From assembly GCA_947629425.1 (NCBI GenBank), contig CANRDR010000101.1, positions 1-5,506 on the forward strand: a stretch of DNA of 5,506 bases, in the 5' to 3' direction. How positions within the stretch are numbered: position 1 is the stretch's first letter; every line of letters starts with the position of its first letter. The stretch is from an uncultured Bacilli bacterium. Its GTDB lineage: Bacteria; Bacillota_I; Bacilli_A; RF39; UBA660. The translations under genes were made by a program, and so were the position numbers. Below, piece by piece: positions 1 through 4,662 of this stretch. The notes under the pieces are model-generated. The model had not been told where the DNA came from. It saw only the letters and a program-made list of their open reading frames with translations, and did no database searches.

Positions 1-48
1 AAATATTTTTTTAAATATTCTATCATACTTACCATTATAAAAATACAT
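1..48 (-). CDS. 5' end of an unidentified gene leaving the window
   Basis: Sixteen open codons run from an ATG at 48 to the window edge, giving MYFYNGKYDRIFKKIF. A strong Shine-Dalgarno sequence, GGGAGG (64-59), lies 10 nt upstream, which is the main reason to believe in this start. The ribosome site sits in the loop of a 9-bp hairpin whose distal arm includes the A and T of the start codon. The fragment is too short for me to assign a family. It follows the groEL terminator, so it is probably a separate transcription unit, although I see no convincing -35/-10 pair upstream. Confidence 0.5.
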   Translation of the reverse strand, partial: MYFYNGKYDRIFKKIF

Positions 49-74
49 ATAGTGTTTTCCTCCCTACACTATAT
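47..74 (-). promoter_or_regulatory. Hairpin presenting a ribosome binding site in its loop
   Basis: ATATAGTGT (74-66) and ACACTATAT (55-47) form a perfect 9-bp inverted repeat around a 10-nt loop AGGGAGGAAA (65-56). In RNA the loop would expose the Shine-Dalgarno while the 3' arm pairs the first two bases of the ATG at 48. It could be a translational control element, or at DNA level a repressor operator. The repeat is seen directly; its function is inferred. Confidence 0.45.
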
Positions 75-129
75 ATACTGTATTTTTTTGCATTTCCTTT
101 TTTTATTTGAAATTTCATTAAAAAAGTTT

Positions 130-162
130 AAAAAATACTCTAATTTCTTATTTTAGAGTATT
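130..162 (-). terminator. Intrinsic terminator after groEL
   Basis: A 10-bp perfect stem, AATACTCTAA (162-153) with TTAGAGTATT (143-134), has a 9-nt loop and runs into a T6 tract (135-130). It lies about 80 bp beyond the frame-restored groEL stop and would end the DUF4130-groEL transcript. The rest of 49-244 is AT-rich, with one short palindrome (ACTTTAAAGT around 185-194) and no other gene that I can support. Confidence 0.7.
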
Positions 163-244
163 AAATTTTTATTTTCTATATTTTACTTTAAAGTATAAAA
201 AATTTAATCTTTAGTTTCATTTTCTTTATAATATTATTAATTGC

Positions 245-1779
245 TTATAATTCTGTATAATCATTAATTTTATTTAAATTATTTTTATATTCATTAATTA
301 TTAAAGTATTAGTTGTAAGTAACATTCCTGCAATAGAAGTAGCATTTATTAAAGAATTTATTAATACTTTAGTAGGATCTATTACTTTAGTATTATTTAT
401 ATCTTCAAAAGTTTCATCTTTTACATTATAAATAATACTATAATTTTTTTTATTTTATTTATAATATCTTCATCATTTAAGCCAGCATTAATTAATATTT
501 GTTTTAAAGGATATTTTAATGCTTCTTTTAATAATTTATTGCCATTATTTTTTTCATCTAACATATTAGATATTTCATAAAATACCAATCCACTACCTAC
601 AACCACACCATCACTTAATGAAGATATTGCACATAATGCATCATCATAACGCATTTTAAGTTCTCTTCTTTCAGTATCTGTTTTAGCCCCTACACTTATT
701 TCTACTAATCCATTTTTCAACATAGAAATTCTTCTATTAATAAAATCTTTATCAAATGAATTATTACTTTTATATTTTTCTAATTCATTTATTCTTTTAC
801 TAACTAATTCATTTTTATTATTTATAATTGTAGTTAAATCTTCATCAATTTCAATTTTATTTATATTACCAATATTATTTAAATTAATATTATCTAAACT
901 ATATATTATATTAGCATTTGTTATTGCCTCTAAATCTTTTAAAGTTTCTAATTTATTTATACCATATTCAGTATTTTTAAATAATATTATATTTAATTCT
1001 TTATTTAAATACATAGAAACAACATTATTTATAAATTCTTCACTATAATCATCTGCAAATATAATTATATTTTTATCATTTAAATTATTAATTATATTAG
1101 AAATATTTTCTATATCATATAAATGTAAATTAGTTAATATTACATATGCATCATTTATACTTAAATTTTTATCAGTTAAAAAATATGGACTTGCTAAATT
1201 AGTATCTATAGAATATCCTATTTTATAAATTAATTTAGTTGTATTTTCATTGCTTTCTTTTATTTTAATAGAATTAATATCTTTTACTTTATTATAAGCA
1301 TCACTTATTATACTACCAATTTCTTTAGAATTAGATGAAATTAGCGCAATATTATATATGTCTTGATTGGTAACAGGTCTACTCTTTTTTTTAATAAGTT
1401 TAATAATTTTATCTACACTATTATCAAGTTCTTCTTTTAATAAAATTGGCTTTATTCCACTATTTATTAAATCTATTCCTAATTTATATATAGCACCTAA
1501 TAAAACTAAAGTTGTAGTAGTTCCATCTCCTACTAATTCATTTGTTTTAATGGATGCTTCTTTTGCAATAGTTAAAATTGTATTAATAACTTCATCTTCA
1601 CTTTCTATATTAGATGCAATTGTTACTCCATCATTTGTTATAAATGGACTAAAAGAAGAATGATTTATAATTACATTTTTTCCAATAGGGCCTAAAGTAA
1701 TTTTTACGTTATCAACTAATAAATCAATCGCTTCTATCATTTTTTCTCTTAAATCATTACCACTAACAACTTTTTTCAT
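245..1779 (-). CDS. groEL: Divergent GroEL chaperonin with a 3' frameshift at an A8 run
   Basis: Hsp60/GroEL is an ATP-driven cytosolic folding chamber. Visible signatures from the ATG at 1779 are GPIGKNV (30-36), ITNDGVT (47-53, the D52 equivalent), GDGTTTT (84-90), NLASPYF of the apical substrate site (about 195-201), VGAKTDTERRELKMRYDDAL (about 363-382, containing the ATPase Asp equivalent to D398) and VVVGSGL. The apical APGFGDRR-type segment is replaced by unrelated sequence. The uninterrupted frame stops at 421 after about 452 codons, but the usual C-terminal domain continues in another frame to 245, including VIDPTKV and SIAGMLLTTNT. One extra A in the A8 run (444-451) joins the two into about 511 aa. 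The tail has no GGM repeat. Overlap with the DUF4130 gene is 17 nt and no groES is seen. An in-frame GTG at 1788 is the alternative start; the ATG better fits the family N-terminus. The frameshift may be a sequencing error, a phase-variable tract or transcript slippage. Confidence 0.88.
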
Positions 1780-2530
1780 TATCCTCACTCATTTCTATAA
1801 TATACTTCCAATATCTTTTAGGCATAAAATTCATTCTACATCTATCATTCTTTCTTGATTTTATTCCAATAGTTTTATAAAAATCTTTCCATAATAATTC
1901 TATATTTACCTCTTCATTACTTAATTCATTAGTATATAATTTAAAATTTTCAGCATTAATTATATAAAAATTCTTTTTATCATATATACTTAGTATATTT
2001 CTTCCTACATCTTTTATAATCCAAAATTCATTTTTAAGTCTATTTTTAAAATGATTTGATAATTTAAATAATATATTATTTACTGGTTCTATTTCTGCAT
2101 ATAATATTTTATTTTTAAGTTCTTTAAATCTTAAAAAACCTTTATATTTATGTGTTTCACTACTTACATAATTAGATATTTTTATAGCTACGGATACACT
2201 ATTTAAGTTTCTCATATAAAATACTTTATTTTTATATTTTATACTAAATTTAATAAAATAATATATTATTAATTCTTTATTATCATCTGTTGAATTAAAT
2301 ACGTTATATATTGTGCTTAATACTTTAGAACCTAAATTATTAACTATATAATCTAATATTAATTCATCTTCTTTTATATCTAAATATATTAAATTATCAA
2401 ATAAATTTTTTTGGTAATAGGTATCTTTTATATTAAATGGTATTATATTGTTTTTTAATAAAATTAAACATAAATTTAATAAACTAATAAAAGTATCATT
2501 ATAAATATAAATATTTTCTTCTTTTTTCAA
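1763..2530 (-). CDS. DUF4130 / TIGR03915-type probable DNA metabolism protein
   Basis: This is the standard partner of the TIGR03916 radical SAM protein; in other genomes it is adjacent to that gene and sometimes linked to a uracil-DNA-glycosylase-family domain. Its reaction is unknown. Recognisable blocks are the N-terminal IYIYNDTFISLL (7-18), SETHKYKGFLRFKEL (124-138), YAEIEPVNNIL (144-154), HFKNRLKNEFWIIKDVGRN (160-178) and C-terminal MPKRYWKYIIE (236-246). The 255-aa length is normal for the family. The start is a TTG (2530-2528) inside TTGA, where the preceding 23-aa ORF stops (4-nt overlap). I see no Shine-Dalgarno of its own, so translation probably depends on coupling. The nearest promoter is the LexA-box promoter at 2616-2644, which makes SOS induction likely. 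groEL follows with a 17-nt overlap. Family assignment is firm; function is open. Confidence 0.88.
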   Translation of the reverse strand: MKKEENIYIYNDTFISLLNLCLILLKNNIIPFNIKDTYYQKNLFDNLIYLDIKEDELILDYIVNNLGSKVLSTIYNVFNSTDDNKELIIYYFIKFSIKYKNKVFYMRNLNSVSVAIKISNYVSSETHKYKGFLRFKELKNKILYAEIEPVNNILFKLSNHFKNRLKNEFWIIKDVGRNILSIYDKKNFYIINAENFKLYTNELSNEEVNIELLWKDFYKTIGIKSRKNDRCRMNFMPKRYWKYIIEMSEDNEKSC

Positions 2531-2579
2531 AATAAAGTTAACTGTTCTTTGTTAATAATTTCGTCACTTTTATTAGTTA
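2526..2579. repeat. Direct repeat copy 2 of the radical SAM 3' end
   Basis: The copy matches 3344-3397 at 51 of 54 positions without gaps; the coordinate offset is 818 bp. It spans the end of the micro-ORF and the TTGA junction with the DUF4130 gene. Of the three differences, two give conservative amino-acid changes and one is synonymous, so both copies look coding. Confidence 0.9.
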
Positions 2580-2598
2580 TATAATTTAATATATTCAT
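2527..2598 (-). CDS. 23-aa micro-ORF: duplicated radical SAM tail with a clamp-binding motif
   Basis: The ORF begins MNILNYIT and continues NKSDEIINKEQLTLF before TGA. Its last 15 residues match the C-terminus of the upstream radical SAM protein (DKSEEIINKEQLTLF) with only D-to-N and E-to-D changes. It has a GGTGA ribosome site (2607-2603) five bases before the ATG region and its own LexA-box promoter with the same geometry as the radical SAM gene. Its TGA overlaps the TTG start of the DUF4130 gene. Likely roles are a leader peptide that preserves translational coupling, and possibly a small SOS-induced peptide binding the DNA polymerase sliding clamp, because QLTLF fits the known QL(S/D)LF clamp motif. 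It may instead be the residue of a deleted second radical SAM copy. The ORF and homology are seen; activity is inferred. Confidence 0.6.
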   Translation of the reverse strand: MNILNYITNKSDEIINKEQLTLF

Positions 2599-2615
2599 AT
2601 TATCACCACAAATAT

Positions 2616-2644
2616 ATTATATATTATAAAATAATATTTGTAAA
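2616..2644 (-). promoter_or_regulatory. SOS promoter of the micro-ORF-DUF4130-groEL operon
   Basis: The -35 is TTTACA (2644-2639), the spacer is exactly 17 bp, and the -10 is TATAAT (2621-2616). The -10 ends 18 bases before the ATG at 2598, the same distance as at the radical SAM promoter. The 5' UTR would be only about 10 nt, starting almost at the GGTGA ribosome site. Confidence 0.8.
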
Positions 2645-2654
2645 CAATTGTTCG
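2641..2654 (-). promoter_or_regulatory. LexA (DinR) box over the -35
   Basis: CGAACAATTGTTTA on the minus strand fits the Firmicutes LexA consensus CGAACRNRYGTTYG/C with small deviations and overlaps the -35 hexamer. Binding there would block RNA polymerase until LexA self-cleaves after DNA damage. Confidence 0.72.
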
Positions 2655-2686
2655 TAAGTATTTTTGGTAATATTTGTTAGTAATTA

Positions 2687-3067
2687 TTATTTTTTATTAA
2701 TGTACCTCTCTATCTTTTTTTTATTTATAGGATAAATAGTTGCTATATAACAATCTTTATTTTTTTTAAAATTAAGTTTGACAACAACACATACATATTC
2801 TTCTAATTTTTTAAAGTATAATAAACTATTTTTAGTACTATCATAGTATACATAATTTGGAGATAAAATTATTTCTGGTATTTTATGTAATGTATTTTCA
2901 TAACTAAAACTAGATATAAATTCTTTTTTATGTTTTAGTGTATGAATATATAAATCTAAAGATTGTACTATATTTTTATCTTTATAATTATATAATTTAT
3001 ATTTATTGATTACTTCATCAGATATTTTTCCAACAATTTTTAATATTCTTTTTGTCAATTTTTGCAT
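2687..3067 (-). CDS. Putative PBECR-type (RelE/barnase/EndoU-like) nuclease, candidate toxin
   Basis: The 126-aa protein has a helical, lysine-rich N-terminus (1-40) followed by a compact alpha/beta part: IHTLKHKKEF (41-50), KIPEIILSPNYVYYD (62-76), SLLYFKKLEEYVCVVVKLNF (81-100) and CYIATIYPINKKKIERYI (106-123). The order of a His/Lys-rich helix, an 'IPEII-x-PNYV' turn, a strand ending in a Lys, a VVVK strand and a 'YIATxYPI' strand resembles small Firmicutes PBECR3-like proteins. I judge this from memory of family patterns, not a search. Members of the BECR fold include ribonuclease toxins. No signal peptide or membrane segment is visible. The ribosome site AGGGGA (3083-3078) lies 10 nt before the ATG. 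The gene follows a structured RNA and terminator. No antitoxin protein gene lies beside it and I see no terminator after it, so transcripts could continue into the SOS operon. It could also be an inactive or housekeeping relative. Confidence 0.6.
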   Translation of the reverse strand: MQKLTKRILKIVGKISDEVINKYKLYNYKDKNIVQSLDLYIHTLKHKKEFISSFSYENTLHKIPEIILSPNYVYYDSTKNSLLYFKKLEEYVCVVVKLNFKKNKDCYIATIYPINKKKIERYINKK

Positions 3068-3084
3068 ATTTGTATTTTCCCCTA

Positions 3085-3263
3085 AAATAAAACATACCTA
3101 CTATTAAAAATAGTAGGTAATAAAACAATTTTGTAGTCTCCCAGTCCTACATGTATACTTTCAGCTAAAAAGCTTACTCAAACCTTTAAAGGCGTTAGTG
3201 CAAGAAGAAATTTACACCCTAAAATTGTTTATAAAAACATAAGAAACAACATTTCTTTATGTA
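3085..3263 (-). ncRNA. Structured RNA of about 180 nt upstream of the nuclease gene
   Basis: A strong promoter places the 5' end near 3264-3262, and the terminator ends it near 3085. A 5' hairpin, ACATAA-A-GAAA/TTTC-TTATGT (3262-3237), has loop TGTTG. A perfect 10-bp stem, AAACAATTTT (3230-3221) with AAAATTGTTT (3132-3123), closes a multibranch domain. Inside are AGGGTG (3220-3215), able to pair with CAC and CCT (3200-3190, bulge TAACG); AGCT/AGCT with a TTTT loop (about 3173-3162); and GTAG/CTAC (3150-3133) with loop GACTGGGAGA. The inner region is also the least AT-rich stretch nearby. I do not recognise it as a known family (not tRNA, 6S or T-box by eye). Its position suggests an RNA antitoxin; a riboswitch-like attenuator is the alternative. 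Confidence 0.6.
3095..3119 (-). terminator. Intrinsic terminator between the RNA and the nuclease gene
   Basis: TACCTACTATT (3119-3109) and AATAGTAGGTA (3105-3095) form a perfect 11-bp stem with a TTT loop, followed by TGTTTTATTTT. The nuclease ribosome site starts 12 nt later. Leaky termination here would give abundant RNA and little nuclease mRNA, as in type III toxin-antitoxin loci. The GTAGG of the upstream hairpin (3150-3146) could pair with CCTAC of the 5' arm, but only over 5 bp, so evidence for a switch is weak. Confidence 0.8.
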
Positions 3264-3344
3264 TCAAGTATTATATAAAGATTCTTTATTAAAGTCAATA
3301 TATAATACATTATATTTTATTCATTTTTATAAAAGTTGATACAT
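3259..3344. repeat. 9-bp inverted repeat flanking the RNA promoter
   Basis: ATGTATCAA (3344-3336, minus strand) and TTGATACAT (3267-3259) are perfect inverted copies, with further imperfect symmetry inward (TTTATA on both sides). One arm begins directly after the radical SAM stop; the other covers the transcription start of the RNA. It could be a pair of operator half-sites or a hairpin in read-through mRNA from the radical SAM gene. Confidence 0.5.
3270..3298 (-). promoter_or_regulatory. Strong sigma-A promoter of the structured RNA
   Basis: The -35 is TTGACT (3298-3293), the spacer is 17 bp, and the -10 is TATAAT (3275-3270). It is the closest match to consensus in the window and has no LexA box, so the RNA should be constitutive and abundant. 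The predicted start coincides with the beginning of the 5' hairpin. Confidence 0.85.
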
Positions 3345-3397
3345 TCAAAATAAAGTTAACTGTTCTTTATTAATAATTTCTTCACTTTTATCAGTTA
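3344..3397. repeat. Direct repeat copy 1 (radical SAM 3' end)
   Basis: This is the authentic 3' end of the radical SAM gene and is 51/54 identical to 2526-2579. It encodes the DKSEEIINKEQLTLF tail, the TGA stop and one following base. Downstream of this copy the sequence switches to the RNA-nuclease cassette rather than the DUF4130 gene. Confidence 0.9.
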
Positions 3398-4553
3398 ATA
3401 TTAAATTTTTTTCTATAAAAGATGGTTTAAAAAACTTATAATCAATAAAATATTTACCATCACAAAATATAAAATACTTAGCACGTTTAAGTACTACACC
3501 TAATTTTTTTAAATCATTATATTGTATTTTAAAATGATTTCTACTACTTATTATTCTTTTAGCAGATTTAACACCTATTCCAGGTATTTTTAATAAATCA
3601 TAATATGATACTTCATTTATTTCTTTTGGAAATTCTTCTATATGTTTTAATGCCCAATTAGCCTTAGGATCTATTAATAAATTAAAATTAGGATTATTGT
3701 TATCTAATATATCACTTACTTTAAAATTATAATATCTTAATAACCAATCTGCTTGATATAATCTATTTTCTCTTTTTAAAGGTGGCGTTTTTATACTAGG
3801 TAAATATTTATCTATATTAACTGGTATATATGCTGAATAGAAAACTCTTTTTAGTTTATATAAATCATACATATTAGAACTTTTATTCATTATATCTAAA
3901 TCAGTTTCATTAGTAGCACCTATTATCATTTGTGTACTTTGTCCTGCAGGTACAAATTTTCTTGATTTATTGGTTTTTACATAATCCATTATTTTATTTA
4001 CATTTACTTCATTTTTATTTGGCGCTAAGAGTTTTAAACCACTAGTTGTTGGAAGTTCAATATTGGCACTTAATCTGTCAACTAATAATCCTAATTTTTT
4101 TAATAAATATTCATTTGCACCAGGTATTGCTTTTGCATGGATATATCCTCCAAAATGATATTTTTTTCTAAGTAGTGTAACTGTTTCTATTATTAAATTC
4201 ATTGTATAATCTGGACTTTTTATAATACCAGAACTTAAAAATAAACCTTCTATATAATTTCTTCTATAAAAGTTTATAGTAATACTACATATTTCTTCTG
4301 GAGTAAATATTGCACGTTTTACATTATTGCTTTTTCTATTTACACAATACTTACAATCAAATATACAACAATTTGTCAAAAGAATTTTTAATAAACTTAT
4401 ACACCTTCCATCAGATGAAAATGAATGGCATATTCCACTAATATGAGCATTACCAAATCCTTTATCACTAACTCTATTAGAACCACTTGAAGAACAAGAT
4501 GCATCATATTTAGCACTATCTGCAAGTATATTTAATTTTTCTCTTAGTTCCAT
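3345..4553 (-). CDS. Radical SAM DNA modification/repair protein (TIGR03916 type)
   Basis: A predicted [4Fe-4S] radical SAM enzyme acting on DNA; the reaction is unknown. In the 402-aa protein I see the family hallmark YDASCSSSGS (16-25), GICHSFSSDGRCISLLKILL (40-59) and the cluster motif CIFDCKYC (CxxxCxxC at C63, C67, C70). These are followed by a TIM-barrel-like region with SANIELPT (162-169) and QSTQMIIGA (205-213), then a helix-hairpin-helix DNA-binding segment LLKIPGIGVKSAKRI (320-334). The last five residues, QLTLF (398-402), fit the beta-clamp binding consensus QL(S/D)LF, which suggests recruitment to replication or repair sites. The ATG at 4553 has a GGTGA ribosome site (4564-4560). 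It is preceded by a LexA box and promoter, so it is probably SOS-induced. Its usual partner (DUF4130) lies about 0.8 kb downstream, beyond an inserted cassette. No terminator is evident after the stop. Confidence 0.93.
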   Translation of the reverse strand: MELREKLNILADSAKYDASCSSSGSNRVSDKGFGNAHISGICHSFSSDGRCISLLKILLTNCCIFDCKYCVNRKSNNVKRAIFTPEEICSITINFYRRNYIEGLFLSSGIIKSPDYTMNLIIETVTLLRKKYHFGGYIHAKAIPGANEYLLKKLGLLVDRLSANIELPTTSGLKLLAPNKNEVNVNKIMDYVKTNKSRKFVPAGQSTQMIIGATNETDLDIMNKSSNMYDLYKLKRVFYSAYIPVNIDKYLPSIKTPPLKRENRLYQADWLLRYYNFKVSDILDNNNPNFNLLIDPKANWALKHIEEFPKEINEVSYYDLLKIPGIGVKSAKRIISSRNHFKIQYNDLKKLGVVLKRAKYFIFCDGKYFIDYKFFKPSFIEKNLILTDKSEEIINKEQLTLF

Positions 4554-4570
4554 ATTAATTCACCATAATA

Positions 4571-4599
4571 ATTATATAATATTTTTATCATCTTGTAAA
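4571..4599 (-). promoter_or_regulatory. SOS promoter of the radical SAM gene
   Basis: The -35 is TTTACA (4599-4594), the spacer 17 bp, and the -10 is TATAAT (4576-4571). The -10 ends 18 bases before the ATG at 4553, leaving a very short 5' UTR. The layout is the same as that of the promoter at 2616-2644, although spacer and UTR sequences have diverged. Confidence 0.83.
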
Positions 4600-4609
4600 C
4601 ATTTGTTCG
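4596..4609 (-). promoter_or_regulatory. LexA (DinR) box over the -35
   Basis: CGAACAAATGTTTA on the minus strand matches the Firmicutes LexA consensus CGAACRNRYGTTYG/C except at the last base, and overlaps the -35 hexamer. This places the radical SAM gene in the SOS regulon by inference. Confidence 0.78.
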
Positions 4610-4634
4610 AATGCTTATTTTGGAAATTTATAAC

Positions 4635-4662
4635 AAAAAAAGAAAAATTAATTTCTTTTCTT
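4635..4662 (-). terminator. Intrinsic terminator of the CHAP gene
   Basis: AAGAAAAGAAA (4662-4652) pairs with TTTCTTTTTTT (4645-4635), 11 bp with one G-U, around a 6-nt loop that contains the TAA stop of the CHAP gene. The T-rich 3' arm doubles as the tail. The stem is nearly all A-T, so strength is uncertain, but it separates the surface-protein gene from the SOS promoter just downstream. Confidence 0.55.

Larger units (their letters stand above)
2580..3343 (-). other. Inserted RNA-nuclease cassette between radical SAM and DUF4130 genes
   Basis: This segment lies between two 54-bp direct repeats and separates a gene pair that is normally adjacent. It holds an RNA gene with its own promoter, a terminator, a PBECR-like nuclease gene, and a second SOS promoter with an ATG. 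No transposase, integrase or terminal inverted repeats are visible. Deletion by recombination between the repeats would restore a direct TTGA overlap between the two repair genes, which is the likely ancestral state. Base composition is not visibly different from the surroundings, so any insertion is either old or came from a similar genome. Confidence 0.5.

Noticed and set aside
1367..1663. Plus-strand open frame of 98 codons
   Set aside because: It lies antisense within the clearly coding groEL frame, has no ribosome site, and its composition is what the complement of groEL gives.
1779..1788. GTG at 1788 as the groEL start
   Set aside because: It gives three extra residues not expected in the family and has no good ribosome site; ATG at 1779 follows GAGG closely and matches the usual N-terminus. 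It remains possible because of translational coupling.
2527..2530. TGA read as tryptophan (Mycoplasma code)
   Set aside because: Read-through of the micro-ORF TGA gives a frame different from DUF4130, and the radical SAM TGA would add only a few codons; all tryptophans in conserved motifs are TGG.
3085..3263. 6S RNA, T-box leader or tRNA-like identity for the structured RNA
   Set aside because: The 5' and 3' ends do not form one long rod as in 6S, there is no T-box TGGN motif set, and there is no CCA or T-loop. I left it as an unassigned RNA.
2580..3343. Classical insertion sequence or transposon
   Set aside because: There is no transposase, no terminal inverted repeats at the two junctions, and the 54-bp repeats are gene-tail homology rather than a short target duplication.
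4603..4614. GTTCGAAT resembling a tRNA T-loop
   Set aside because: No acceptor, D or anticodon arms are present; the bases belong to the LexA box overlapping a promoter.
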